From an uncultured Lachnospiraceae bacterium (GTDB lineage Bacteria; Bacillota; Clostridia; Lachnospirales; Lachnospiraceae): a DNA stretch of 42,099 nucleotides. The stretch's first letter is position 1, and each line of letters begins with the position of its first letter. The notes under the pieces were generated by a model. The model was not told the origin of the DNA and did no database searches. It saw nothing but the letters and a program-made list of their open reading frames with translations. Position numbers and translations under genes: made by a program. The stretch is taken from contig CANOFO010000015.1 of NCBI GenBank assembly GCA_947565305.1, forward strand, positions 1 through 42,099, written 5' to 3'. Shown here in pieces: positions 8,762 through 18,339 of the stretch.

Positions 8762-8809
8762 AACGCCTACATTGGGAATCTGTCCAACACAATTCTCAAT
8801 ATAGGCGTT
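8762..8809 (-). terminator. Terminator after the 63-residue gene
   Basis: An 18-bp stem (AACGCCTATATTGAGAAT arm on the minus strand, a few mismatches) followed on the minus strand by a T-rich run toward 8745. It also insulates the bio operon. Confidence 0.75.
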
Positions 8810-8880
8810 CATGAGCATAATATTTGAAGTATTAGAATCTGTTTACGAATTCAGGTATCAGGGCTTCACACTTATGGTTG

Positions 8881-9072
8881 CTATTCCTTTATTTTGTCAA
8901 TATCTGTCAGGTTGACACCCGCTACTGTAAGTATGGCTTTTAAAGAAAGATATTTTGTCTTTAATTCTGCATATGTTTCTGTTGCATTTTCTTTTCTTGC
9001 TAATAACATATACTTCTGAATATCTTCAAAATCATCAATTGCTGCTTTGATAATTTCAAGTCCGTTTGGCAT
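8881..9072 (-). CDS. Small helical hypothetical protein
   Basis: A 63-residue protein beginning MPNGLEIIKAAIDDFEDIQ. The ATG at 9072 follows GCAGGTGG; the longer frame up to 9174 lacks such a site. The composition is charged and leucine-containing, predicting two amphipathic helices and no membrane segment. A plausible promoter lies at 9130-9158 and a strong terminator follows, so it is a monocistronic unit. I do not recognise the family. Confidence 0.6.
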   Translation of the reverse strand: MPNGLEIIKAAIDDFEDIQKYMLLARKENATETYAELKTKYLSLKAILTVAGVNLTDIDKIKE

Positions 9073-9129
9073 ATATCCACCTGCCTTCTTTTGCTGTATG
9101 GTGACGTATGAAGCCCCTGCTCCATTAAA

Positions 9130-9158
9130 ATCATAACATAGCTGAATGGAAGCCACAA
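9130..9158 (-). promoter_or_regulatory. Putative promoter of the 63-residue gene
   Basis: On the minus strand TTGTGG (9153-9158), 17 bases, TATGAT (9130-9135). Confidence 0.5.
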
Positions 9159-9287
9159 TAAAAATTAGATACAAAATCTATATTGGTTTTCGGTCTTTCA
9201 AGGACTGGTGTAATTTTAAAACTTTCCTGAAAAACAAAAAATAATCGAAATTGCGCATTTTTTGCTCGGAAATGGATTTGTTTTGCA

Positions 9288-9316
9288 TTGACAAAGATAT
9301 TATAATAAATTATATA
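9288..9316 (+). promoter_or_regulatory. Promoter of the giant secreted protein gene
   Basis: TTGACA (9288-9293), 17 bases, TATATA (9311-9316), leaving an untranslated leader of about 100 bases. The remainder of the 9073-9425 gap holds only this and the divergent small-gene promoter. Confidence 0.65.
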
Positions 9317-9425
9317 GGTATTATGGGAAAATGGCAATGAGGCAGTCCGCGCATATTCTGTTTCTTACGGGGCTGACAGGTTGCCAGAAATCGTAACGTA
9401 TAAAGAAGGAGAGGAAAGAGGAATC

Positions 9426-12400
9426 ATGACAAGAAAGAAAAGACAGAGGAACAACCGGAAATGTTCTGCTGTACTGTCGCTTTTGCTGGCAGTGGCGATG
9501 CTGCTGGGGAGTTTGCCTTTGTCAGGCTTAACAGTGCAGGCGGCAGAGGAAGCGGCGGAAATTGAGTCTGTGGAAACACAGGCTTCAGGAGCAGCGTCAG
9601 GAAATGGCACGGCAAAGGAGCAGGATACCACATCATCCGGCAGCCGTTTCAAACACCCCGGGCTGCTCTATACGCAGGAAGGTTTCGATAAGATGTGGGA
9701 GAACGTGCAGAACGAGGTATCTCCCAACAAGGAGACATGGGATGCCTTGTGGTGGGACACATTTTCCAATCCCGGCTGGTGGCCTCGTCCCTTAGAGGGT
9801 GTTACCAGAGGGGGTGGTCGTGATAGCATCAACCAGCTGCGTATTGACATCAAACGTGCGCATCAGAATGCTTTAATCTGGAAAATCAGCGGCGATGAAG
9901 CGCATGGGGAGGCAGCCTGCCGGATTATCAACGCATGGTCTTCGACTATGAAATGGCTGGGCGGAAATGCGGACCGTTTTCTGGCAGCGGGGCTTCAGGG
10001 ATATGAGCTTGCCAACATCGGGGAGATGATGCGCGACCATCCTGATTTTGACACGGAAGGGCTGCAGAATCTTCTGTTGAACGTATTTTATCCGATGAAC
10101 GATGATTTCATGATTCGCCATAATGACGCCTATATCGGCAATTATTGGGCGAACTGGGAGCTTGCGAACCTTGCTTCCATGATTTCCATTGGCGTATATT
10201 GTGATCGGGAAGATATCTATGAACGTGCCTTGAATTATTTTAAGACCGGGAAAGGCAACGGTTCTTTCTACCATACCATGCCCTATGTCTTTGAGGAGGA
10301 TGGGCTTGTGCAGTGGCAGGAGTCTGTGCGTGACCAGGGACATACAACATTGGGGATTGTGCTTGCCGGGGTTATTATGGAGACGGCGTGGAATCAGGGA
10401 GATAATTTGTACGATATGTCGGATAACCGTTTCATGAAAGCAGCGGAATATACGATACAGTACAATAGCCTTGGGCAGGATGTACCCTCCACAGGCTATG
10501 AATACCGGAAAGGGAAGAATGGGCAGGCGGAATGGTATGCTGGCGTGAACCCCTATCAGCGGGGAAACTGGCGTCCGATTTATTATCAGATATATAACCA
10601 TTATGTGAACCGTAAAGGGCTGTCAATGCCCAATATGGACCAGATGATAGAGAATACACAGGGTACTTACATAGAAGGCGCGCCGGGAAACAGTTTGGAT
10701 GAGCTGGGCTGGTACAGCCTGACCTATGCGAATCTGGACACACGCATAGAGGATGAGCCTGTGGAGGGCGAGTTGACGGACGGCGTTTACCGTATCCTGT
10801 CTGCCTCCAGCGGGAAATCTCTGGTTGTGAATGATGAGGGCAATCTTGCCTCGGCGGCAAAAGGCAGCAGGAAGGATGAATGGTGGCTGATTAAGAATAA
10901 AGGCGATGGAGAGTATACGCTTACCAATATGGTAACTGGCAAGTGCATGCAGGTGAACAGCAATGGCAATGCGGAAGATAAATATGGGTATTATTCCTAT
11001 GGGACGCAGATTGGCACTGGGGATGCAGACGGTTCGTTAACGCAGAGTTTTGCATTTCTGGCGGAGAACGATGGTTCGTTCCGGATTGTGCCGTCTGTGA
11101 ATTTCCTGGTATTGGCATTGGAAGGAAACAGTACGGAAGATAATACGCGGATTGTGCAGTGGCGCAACGATGCCTGGGGCTCTTATTGGAATTCCAACAA
11201 CCCGGCACAGCGTTGGACGGTGGAGAAAGCAACGGAGAAAGCCGCAGAATTTACGTTTGACGATGAGGAAAGCGGCTTTCAGACAGATTATGCAGCTCTG
11301 GAAGGGGAATATGTGCTTTGCAGCCATGGGGCAGGAAGCGCCATATCCCTTGATGGAGAAAGTGGCTTCCAGACAGTTGTGACTACTACTGGCAAGAGCA
11401 TTTTGGCGGGGGAATCCGCATTTACGGTATCTTTTGATATGCGTCCCAGAGCGGGGAAAGAAAATTGGGCATTCTATGCTGCGCCGGACAGCGAAAATCA
11501 GGTGCAGGCCCAGGCAACGTATATTGGCGTAAAGGAACTTAACGGAACTGTTACGGCGGAAGTATGCAAAAATGGCAGCATTTCAGAAGCATCTGCCTCA
11601 GTCAGCGACGAGGTGGGGGCAAACAGCTGGTATAAAGTGGCGGTGGCGTTTACGAAGACAGAGACCATTCTCTATATCAATGGAAAGGAAATGGCAAGGG
11701 CAGACAGGGCGTATGCCGTTTCTGATTTTCTGGGTGAGGATGGAATTTTACAGATTGGCAAGGCAAACCTTTTGGACGGCAAGGTGTTCAGCGGTGCGAT
11801 AGATAATTTTAAGATTAGCGGTCATGCCATGTCAGAAAATGAGGCGTTGACGGAAGCGGCAGAGTATGCGGAGGGAAGCTTGCCGGAAATTCTGGCAGAT
11901 TTTACTTTTGATGATGTAGAAAAAGGGTTTGCCGGAGGGGCGGCAGTTGCCAGAGGAGCATATAGCCTCAGAGACCATGATGGGGGCAAGGCTCTTTACT
12001 TAAACGGCTGGAGGGATTTCCTGAAAGTGACGAAAGCGGACGGCAGTTCCCTTGTTTCAGGCGGTCTGCTGAAAGAAATGACTATCTCCCTGCAGGTGAA
12101 GAAGGAAGGCGGAACCGGATGGGTGCTTTACGCTGCAGCTGACAGCAAGAGCCCGACAGTCGGCTGGGAGCAGTATATCGGTATTTTGGACAATAATGGA
12201 ACCATTACGGCACAGCGTTTTAAAAATTCCGGTGTGCGTGCTGAGTATGCGGAAGCGGAAGGGCGCGCCGATATCTGGCATCACATTGCAGTTGTATTTA
12301 CGGAAAATGATGTCACTATCTATGATAATGGTGAGAAGAAAAAAACCGTGGAGAGCAATGTTCCATTGTATGAAATCCTTGGTGGCGACAGTATATGGCA

Positions 12401-15400
12401 GATTGGCAAGGCAAATTGGGGGACTGGTGAATTCTTCCAGGGTCTTATTGATAATTTTAAAATAGTTTCCAGGGCATGGAGCGAGGAAGAGGTAAGGGAA
12501 GAAGCCCTGAAATATGTGGACAAAGGGCAGCTTCAGTCGGCAGTGGATAAACAGTACGCTGAGGAAGAGGAGAAGTACAACCAGGAGCGTGGACGCTGGG
12601 AGGCTTACCAGACAGCGCTGCAGACAGCACAGGATGTACTGGCAGATGAAGAGGCGAGACAGTCGGCAGTAGATGCAGCAGCGGAGGCTTTGGTTAAGGT
12701 GCAGGCATGGATGCGCATGGATGAGGCGCTGCATGATTCCATAGAGGAAACCCAGGAAGCGCAATATACCGTAAAGAGCTGGGCGCCTTACAAAGAAGCG
12801 CTGGCAAATGCCAAAGAAACGTATGCGAATGAGACAACAGATAGCGAGCCTGCAGCTGATGTTGTGGAAGCAACGGCAAAAGCGCTGCGCGATACACAGG
12901 GAGCATTGGTCAATAAGTCAGAGACGATTGCGGAAGCAACGGCAAAGATAACCGCTATCGGAGAGGTTGCTTTAACGCCGGAATGCAGCCGCAAGGTAAT
13001 ATTGGCAAGGCAGACCTGCAGCCTTCTTTCAGAAGAAGAAATGGCAGAAGTTACCAATCTGCCGCAGTTGGAGATTGCGGAAGCAGCAATGACAGATTAT
13101 CTGGCGGAATTTACATTTGATAATGATGAGACTGGCTTTATCGGAGGCCAGGCAGTGGCAGACGGCGAATACGAGATTAAGAATGGCGTATTGTATCTGG
13201 ACGGAAACGGCAAATCCCTGAATGTTGCCAAAGGAGATGGAAGCAGCCTGTTAAGCGGAAGGGATGAACTGACCATTTCTTTTGCGGCAAGCCCGGAATC
13301 CGGAAACAGCAACTGGATTTTCTTTGCCGCGCCAAATGATAATGCCCAGGAACTGAACCAGGAGAATTATCTTGGTATCATGGAGTTTGAGGAAGCGTTT
13401 ACATCCGAGCGTTATAAGAACAGCGGTACAAGGCCGGATGCGGCAAGCGTGGCAGATGTCGATACTTCCGGCTGGGTATATGTGACGCTTGTATGTACGG
13501 CTGACAAGAGTACGCTTTACATCAACGGAGAAGAAAAAGCCAGTGCAGAGAGCAGCATCACTTTGTCTGATATCTTCGGTGAGAACAGTATCCTGCAGAT
13601 TGGCAAGGGAAACTGGGGAAATGGTGAATACTATCAAGGTTATCTGGATAATTTCAAGATTCTGGGAACAGCAATGGCGCCAGCGGATATTAAGGCAGAA
13701 GCACAAGCGTATCTGGGAACAGCCTTGAATGTTAAGAAGGTAGACCAGGTAATTCAGCAGATTAACCTTATCGGGCTCGTGGAGGCAAATATTGATGTGC
13801 GGACGAAGATTGCACAGGCCCGTGAGCTTTATGAGAGCCTGACGGAAGATGAGAAAGAACTTGTCACCAACCTTGATGTGCTGGTAAGTGCAGAAGAGGT
13901 CTATCATGAACTGGCATCGGATGCGCAAGCGGTACTGGCAGATATCTCTTTCGATGGCGAAGGCGGTATCCAAAGCCCTGGCATAAAAGTTCAGGCGAAC
14001 GGCACGCCGGTGTTTGTGGACGATCCGGAGAGAGGGAAAGTCTTATCCTTAGACGGAACCGGCAGCGTATGGCTGAATGTGACAAAGGAAGACGGCTCCT
14101 CCCTGCTGACGGGGGCGGAAGAGATTACCGTGTCTTATTACAGCAAGGCCGGCAGAACTGAGACAAATTGGGCATTTTTTGCGGCGCTCAACGGAGAGCC
14201 TCAGACATTTAATAACGAATACTATCTGGGTATCTTGGAAAATGGAAGCAAGGTTACGGCAGAACGCTATCTGCATGGGCGGCAGGATGTGCCGCAGGCG
14301 GATTATGGAGAAGGTTGGAACCATATTGTAGTCGTGTATGGCTCAGATTATACAAAAATCTATGTCAATGGAGAGCTTGCCCAGGAGAAAGCTGCCAGTG
14401 GCAATCTGAAAGAAATCCTCGGTGAGGACAGCATCTTGCAGATTGGCAAGGCTAACTGGGGCGAGGGCGAATATTTCCAAGGTCTGCTGGATGATTTCTC
14501 TATTTACAATTATGCATTTTCAGAGCGTGATATTGATATCCTGGAGGGCAAGATTGTAAATCCAAGACCATTGAAAGAAAAAATCCTGGAGACAAAAGTT
14601 ATCAATAAGGATTATTATACGGCGGAAAGCTATGCAGCTTTGCAGACAGCGGTGAAAGCTGCGCGTAAAGCCGTTGATACCGTGATTACGCAGGATGAAT
14701 TGACAGCTGCGCTGGATGCGCTGCAGGAAGCAGTAGATGCCCTGGAAAGACTGCCCTTGAATCATCAGGCATTATCGGAGAGGATTGCTGAGGCAAAAGC
14801 CATTGAGAAAGGCAGTTACACCAATAGCAGTTATGCAGCTTTACAGACAGCCATCGAAGACGCAGAAGAAGCAATAGACACAGCATTGCTGCAGGAAGAA
14901 TTGGACGCAGCATTGCAGGCTTTGCAAGGAGCAATAGATGGTTTGGTATCCTTTGACAAAACACTATTATTAGATAAGATTACCGAGGCAAAGGCGATAC
15001 AGCAAGGAAATTATACAGATGAAAGCTATGCAGCATTGCAGACGGCCATACAGTCGGCAGAGCAAGCAGCAGAAGCAGTAGAGACAGAGGAAGCGTTACG
15101 GGCAGTCATAGAGGCGCTGCAAGGCGCAATTGATAGGCTGCAGGAAAAAGATTCTGGAAACCAGGGCGGCACAAAGCCAGGAGAGCCTGGGAATTCAGGA
15201 GGTTCCGGGAATCCAGAGGAACCGCAAAAATCACAGCCGCTGCAAGCAGTAAGTTCTGTCAAAGCTGTGCAGCAGGCGACAGGCAAAGCGGTTAAAGTAA
15301 GTTATGGTAAGGTCAGCGGCGCAGAAAGCTATGATATTTACCGTTCCACCAAGCCAAACAGCGGTTATGCTAAGATTGGCAATGCCAAGAGCAACAGCTA

Positions 15401-15800
15401 TGTGGACAAAAAGGTCAATGCAGCAAAGACTTATTATTATAAAGTGCTTGCAGTGGCTAAAACAGCGGAATGCAATAGCGCCTTGAGCGCGAAATACGCG
15501 AAGGTGAAAGTCCTGGCAAGCCCCAAAGCAAAAGTTAAATCATCTAAGGGCAGGAAAATCACTGTTTCCTGGAAGAAGGTGAAAGGGGCAAAGGGTTACA
15601 TCGTATATACTTCCGCGAAGAAGAACAAGGGCTTTAAGGCGGCAAAGACCTTGAAGAAAGCGACTGCGGTGAAAGCTGTTCTCAAAGCCAAGAAGAACGT
15701 GAAGACATTGTATGTGAGGGTACGTCCTTACTATACAGAAAATGGCAAGAAAGTTATTGGCTCGTATTCTAAGACAATACGTGTAAAAGTAAAAAAATAA
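9426..15800 (+). CDS. Giant secreted multi-domain protein with alginate-lyase-like, ricin, LamG and FIVAR modules
   Basis: A 2124-residue extracellular protein, probably a polysaccharide lyase or glycan binder. Residues 1-40 form a signal peptide. An alginate_lyase-type alpha/alpha domain follows (about 74-438, with NYWANWELANLASM and SVRDQGHTTLG). Next come a ricin-type lectin (about 442-600), LamG/ConA-like domains at about 607-815, 822-1030, 1225-1430 and 1502-1711, helical segments between them, three FIVAR repeats (about 1714-1910, each with SYAALQTA), a Gly/Pro linker, and two Fn3-like lysine-rich modules. No LPXTG anchor or SLH domain is seen, so it is probably released or held by the basic C-terminus. 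The start at 9426 follows AGGAGAGGAAAGAGG; an upstream TTG at 9381 is less likely. The substrate is unknown. Confidence 0.9.
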   Translation: MTRKKRQRNNRKCSAVLSLLLAVAMLLGSLPLSGLTVQAAEEAAEIESVETQASGAASGNGTAKEQDTTSSGSRFKHPGLLYTQEGFDKMWENVQNEVSPNKETWDALWWDTFSNPGWWPRPLEGVTRGGGRDSINQLRIDIKRAHQNALIWKISGDEAHGEAACRIINAWSSTMKWLGGNADRFLAAGLQGYELANIGEMMRDHPDFDTEGLQNLLLNVFYPMNDDFMIRHNDAYIGNYWANWELANLASMISIGVYCDREDIYERALNYFKTGKGNGSFYHTMPYVFEEDGLVQWQESVRDQGHTTLGIVLAGVIMETAWNQGDNLYDMSDNRFMKAAEYTIQYNSLGQDVPSTGYEYRKGKNGQAEWYAGVNPYQRGNWRPIYYQIYNHYVNRKGLSMPNMDQMIENTQGTYIEGAPGNSLDELGWYSLTYANLDTRIEDEPVEGELTDGVYRILSASSGKSLVVNDEGNLASAAKGSRKDEWWLIKNKGDGEYTLTNMVTGKCMQVNSNGNAEDKYGYYSYGTQIGTGDADGSLTQSFAFLAENDGSFRIVPSVNFLVLALEGNSTEDNTRIVQWRNDAWGSYWNSNNPAQRWTVEKATEKAAEFTFDDEESGFQTDYAALEGEYVLCSHGAGSAISLDGESGFQTVVTTTGKSILAGESAFTVSFDMRPRAGKENWAFYAAPDSENQVQAQATYIGVKELNGTVTAEVCKNGSISEASASVSDEVGANSWYKVAVAFTKTETILYINGKEMARADRAYAVSDFLGEDGILQIGKANLLDGKVFSGAIDNFKISGHAMSENEALTEAAEYAEGSLPEILADFTFDDVEKGFAGGAAVARGAYSLRDHDGGKALYLNGWRDFLKVTKADGSSLVSGGLLKEMTISLQVKKEGGTGWVLYAAADSKSPTVGWEQYIGILDNNGTITAQRFKNSGVRAEYAEAEGRADIWHHIAVVFTENDVTIYDNGEKKKTVESNVPLYEILGGDSIWQIGKANWGTGEFFQGLIDNFKIVSRAWSEEEVREEALKYVDKGQLQSAVDKQYAEEEEKYNQERGRWEAYQTALQTAQDVLADEEARQSAVDAAAEALVKVQAWMRMDEALHDSIEETQEAQYTVKSWAPYKEALANAKETYANETTDSEPAADVVEATAKALRDTQGALVNKSETIAEATAKITAIGEVALTPECSRKVILARQTCSLLSEEEMAEVTNLPQLEIAEAAMTDYLAEFTFDNDETGFIGGQAVADGEYEIKNGVLYLDGNGKSLNVAKGDGSSLLSGRDELTISFAASPESGNSNWIFFAAPNDNAQELNQENYLGIMEFEEAFTSERYKNSGTRPDAASVADVDTSGWVYVTLVCTADKSTLYINGEEKASAESSITLSDIFGENSILQIGKGNWGNGEYYQGYLDNFKILGTAMAPADIKAEAQAYLGTALNVKKVDQVIQQINLIGLVEANIDVRTKIAQARELYESLTEDEKELVTNLDVLVSAEEVYHELASDAQAVLADISFDGEGGIQSPGIKVQANGTPVFVDDPERGKVLSLDGTGSVWLNVTKEDGSSLLTGAEEITVSYYSKAGRTETNWAFFAALNGEPQTFNNEYYLGILENGSKVTAERYLHGRQDVPQADYGEGWNHIVVVYGSDYTKIYVNGELAQEKAASGNLKEILGEDSILQIGKANWGEGEYFQGLLDDFSIYNYAFSERDIDILEGKIVNPRPLKEKILETKVINKDYYTAESYAALQTAVKAARKAVDTVITQDELTAALDALQEAVDALERLPLNHQALSERIAEAKAIEKGSYTNSSYAALQTAIEDAEEAIDTALLQEELDAALQALQGAIDGLVSFDKTLLLDKITEAKAIQQGNYTDESYAALQTAIQSAEQAAEAVETEEALRAVIEALQGAIDRLQEKDSGNQGGTKPGEPGNSGGSGNPEEPQKSQPLQAVSSVKAVQQATGKAVKVSYGKVSGAESYDIYRSTKPNSGYAKIGNAKSNSYVDKKVNAAKTYYYKVLAVAKTAECNSALSAKYAKVKVLASPKAKVKSSKGRKITVSWKKVKGAKGYIVYTSAKKNKGFKAAKTLKKATAVKAVLKAKKNVKTLYVRVRPYYTENGKKVIGSYSKTIRVKVKK

Positions 15801-15827
15801 AATATAGATTTGAAATTTTGGGAAGGG

Positions 15828-15860
15828 AGCCGGATCTGATTATAAGGGTTCGGCTTTTTT
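15828..15860 (+). terminator. Terminator after the giant protein gene
   Basis: AGCCGGA pairs with TTCGGCT around a 14-base loop, followed by six T. Confidence 0.75.
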
Positions 15861-15938
15861 CTAATGGAAAAACGAATGTAACTTTTACAGATAACTCATT
15901 CAGAAGAATAGGTTCAGAAGAATAGTTTTAAAAATCAG

Positions 15939-15967
15939 TTGTCGGCATCTTTCTTATGAATTATAAT
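15939..15967 (+). promoter_or_regulatory. Promoter of the hemerythrin gene
   Basis: TTGTCG (15939-15944), 17 bases, TATAAT (15962-15967). Just upstream TTCAGAAGAATAG occurs twice in tandem (about 15899-15925). Confidence 0.7.
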
Positions 15968-16017
15968 AGAGAAAAGATTACCTATATTTAGGAAAAAGAA
16001 GAAAGGAAGTGCAGAAT

Positions 16018-16836
16018 ATGTACCGGTTTACAGAAGATTGCCTGACAGGAATACGGCAGGTTGATGAGGAGCATGAGAAGCTTTTTAGCCTGCTCAATGA
16101 GACGCTGGACTTACTTCATAACGATATTTTGCAGGATAAATATCATCAGGTGCAGGCGATTTTAGAGGAATTGAAAAGATACGCGGACATCCATTTTGCC
16201 AATGAGGAAGCACATATGGCAGCAATCAATGACCCGGAGCTGGAGCTGCAGAAGCGGCAGCATATGGAATTCCGGGAGAGAATTGACGTTTTGGATTTAT
16301 CTAATATTGATGCGATAGAGGGACAGCATGAGACATTAGAGGAATTAATGCGTTACCTGACCCGCTGGCTGTACCGCCATATTTTAAGCAGCGATATCAT
16401 GATTGGCAAAATGCCTTCCAAGGAAGCGTGGAGGGAACAGGAGAATCCATGTGAGTTTACAGAACAGTACCTGACAGGAATCCCTTTGATTGATGGGGAG
16501 CATGAGACCTTGTTTGAGATTATCGGCAGGGCGAATGGACTGGTGAAAGCGGAGCTTCTTCATGATAAATATGATGAGATTGTGGGAATTCTCGGCGAAC
16601 TCAGGGATTATACAAAAGAGCATTTCCGGGATGAGGAGGAATACATGGAGAGCATTCAGTATCCCGGGCTGGGAGCGCAGAAGCTGGCACATCAGGCGTT
16701 TGTCTCCAAACTGGAAGACATAGATTTGGACCAGGTAGACCAGAATCAGCAGGAATATCTGGAAGAACTGATGGAGTTCCTGTTTGGCTGGCTGTCTAAC
16801 CATATTTTGAAGTCCGACAAATTGATTGGGGCTTAG
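16018..16836 (+). CDS. Tandem bacteriohemerythrin
   Basis: A 272-residue cytoplasmic protein made of two hemerythrin domains (about 1-130 and 140-272), a fold that carries a non-heme di-iron site for oxygen or NO binding. Each half has the early EH, HFxxEExxM, and the C-terminal WLxxHIxxxD. In both halves the histidine five residues after the YP/DP proline is a glutamine (LQKRQH and AQKLAH), so the first histidine of HxxxH is missing in both. This may be a lineage-specific ligand set rather than damage, since both copies share it. I start at the ATG 16018 rather than the GTG 16009 because of AAGGAAG spacing. Monocistronic. Likely role: oxygen or nitrosative stress handling in an anaerobe. Confidence 0.88.
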   Translation: MYRFTEDCLTGIRQVDEEHEKLFSLLNETLDLLHNDILQDKYHQVQAILEELKRYADIHFANEEAHMAAINDPELELQKRQHMEFRERIDVLDLSNIDAIEGQHETLEELMRYLTRWLYRHILSSDIMIGKMPSKEAWREQENPCEFTEQYLTGIPLIDGEHETLFEIIGRANGLVKAELLHDKYDEIVGILGELRDYTKEHFRDEEEYMESIQYPGLGAQKLAHQAFVSKLEDIDLDQVDQNQQEYLEELMEFLFGWLSNHILKSDKLIGA

Positions 16837-16897
16837 ATAAGGGAATATTCCAACACCGAACTGTTACAAGGAATGCCTTGTCTGCTGCAAAAACATC

Positions 16898-16926
16898 TTG
16901 TAATTATCGGGACGACAGTATAAAAT
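16898..16926 (+). promoter_or_regulatory. Promoter of the aldose epimerase gene
   Basis: TTGTAA (16898-16903), 17 bases, TAAAAT (16921-16926), giving a leader of about 95 bases. Confidence 0.55.
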
Positions 16927-17027
16927 AAATGTAGCATAAACGTTCCTGGAAATTGTTGGAAACGATTATATTTACATAGTTATTGCGCAGCAATTCATGG
17001 GATAAATAAGAAGGAGGTAATTTGGCA

Positions 17028-18071
17028 ATGGAGACATTAGCATTTGGAACAAATCAGCGTGGGGAAAAAGCATCTCTGTATACATTGGAGAATAAGAAGC
17101 ACACGGTAATCAAGGTGTCAGACCATGGTGCAACGCTGGTATCTGTATTGATTCCGGACAAGGATGGCATCGTGCGCGATGTGGTACTGGGTTACGATGA
17201 GGCGGCAGAGTATGACAGCCATAGCGGCTATTTTGGGGCAACCATCGGAAGGAACGGCAACCGTATTGACAAGGCTCAGATGATGATTGATGGCAAACTG
17301 TGCAAGATTCCGGCAAATGAGAATGAGAATAACCTGCACAGCGGTCCCAACGGTTTTGACCGCGTTGTCTGGGAAGTGAAGGAGCGCACAGACAGCAGTA
17401 TCACATTTTTCCACCTCAGCACTGAGGAGGAACAAGGATTTCCAGGCAATCTCAAGGTGGAAGTTACCTATACGCTGACAGATGAGGATGCAGTGGAAAT
17501 CAGCTACCGCGGAGAGGCGGATAAAACTACGATTATGAATTTCACCAACCACTCCTATTTTAATTTAGGCGGTCATGACAGCGGCTCTGTTATGAATCAG
17601 AAGCTGCAGATTCTGGCAGACTCCTATAATCCTGTCCGTGATTCCAAGTCCATTCCTACAGGTGAGATTGCGCCGGTTGCGGGAACGCCGATGGATTTCA
17701 GGACCATGAAGCCGATTGGGCAGGATATTGAGGCAGATTTTGAGCAGCTGAAATATACCGGCGGCTATGACCATAACTATGTGCTCAGCGATAAAGTGGG
17801 TGAGATGAAGGTTATGGCAAATGCATACTGCGAAGAGACCGGAATTGCCATGGAAGCTTCCACAGACTGCTGTGGGGTACAGCTTTATGCCGGTAACTTT
17901 ATCACAGACCGGACCGGAAAGGACGGAAAAGCTTATAGTAAACGCTGTGGCTTCTGCCTGGAATCCCAGTTCTATCCAAACGCTATGAACCAGGAGAATG
18001 TGCCATCTCCAATTGTTAAGGCTGGGGATGTGTTTACGACAAAAACGATTTATCGTTTCTACGTGAAATAA
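17028..18071 (+). CDS. galM: Aldose 1-epimerase (galactose mutarotase)
   Basis: Interconverts alpha and beta anomers of aldohexoses, feeding the Leloir pathway. The protein has 347 residues, the usual GalM length, and is all-beta without signal peptide, so cytoplasmic. Seen motifs are IGRNGNRI, NLHSGPNGFDR, catalytic H175 in NFTNHSYFNLGG, YDHNYVL, and catalytic E312 in FCLESQFYPNAMN. A TTG six bases earlier (17022) could also serve, but the ATG at 17028 with AAGGAGG upstream is more likely. No other galactose gene is adjacent. It has its own promoter and is followed by several stem-loops. Confidence 0.95.
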   Translation: METLAFGTNQRGEKASLYTLENKKHTVIKVSDHGATLVSVLIPDKDGIVRDVVLGYDEAAEYDSHSGYFGATIGRNGNRIDKAQMMIDGKLCKIPANENENNLHSGPNGFDRVVWEVKERTDSSITFFHLSTEEEQGFPGNLKVEVTYTLTDEDAVEISYRGEADKTTIMNFTNHSYFNLGGHDSGSVMNQKLQILADSYNPVRDSKSIPTGEIAPVAGTPMDFRTMKPIGQDIEADFEQLKYTGGYDHNYVLSDKVGEMKVMANAYCEETGIAMEASTDCCGVQLYAGNFITDRTGKDGKAYSKRCGFCLESQFYPNAMNQENVPSPIVKAGDVFTTKTIYRFYVK

Positions 18072-18096
18072 TCTTTCGCTTGGAGGGTTAGAGTTA

Positions 18097-18133
18097 TTAT
18101 AGTAAACGCAAAAATACTTTGCGTTTACTATAA
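18097..18133 (+). repeat. Perfect 16-bp inverted repeat after galM
   Basis: The arms 18097-18112 and 18118-18133 are exactly complementary (TTATAGTAAACGCAAA), with the loop AATAC. There is no T-run. It can act as an mRNA 3' end stabiliser, or in either direction as a weak terminator. Confidence 0.75.
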
Positions 18134-18153
18134 GCCTCCGGCAGGATGCGCAC

Positions 18154-18193
18154 GGATACACAAAGGAATTATGCCGCTTCGCGGCGTGTATCC
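18154..18193. repeat. Nested stem-loop
   Basis: GGATACAC pairs with GTGTATCC and encloses GCCGC-TTC-GCGGC. The second in a row of four hairpins between galM and greA. Confidence 0.6.
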
Positions 18194-18199
18194 GGCACA

Positions 18200-18236
18200 G
18201 GGAACAAATGAAAACGCAGGCGTTTTATTCGTTCCC
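18200..18236. repeat. Stem-loop, third of the galM-greA series
   Basis: GGGAACAAATGAAAACG pairs imperfectly with CGTTTTATTCGTTCCC around a 4-base loop. Confidence 0.6.
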
Positions 18237-18255
18237 TATAAAAAATAAGCAAAAG

Positions 18256-18298
18256 AGGATATTCCGGAGATTGGAGCAATCCCCGGGATATCCTTTTT
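18256..18298 (+). terminator. Terminator before greA
   Basis: AGGATATTCCGG pairs with CCGGGATATCCT, including one G-T wobble, and is followed by TTTTT. It closes the galM transcription unit. Confidence 0.75.
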
Positions 18299-18339
18299 AT
18301 GAATGTGATGTGCAGTTATAGAAGGAAAAGGATGGAGAA

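Noticed and set aside
12057-12764. Long minus-strand frame inside the giant secreted protein gene
   Set aside because: It is the mirror of the plus-strand coding sequence, without ribosome binding site or protein-like composition. The same holds for 10432-10860 and 13251-13973.
17565-18161. 198-codon minus-strand frame under galM
   Set aside because: Shadow of galM, which has complete catalytic motifs.
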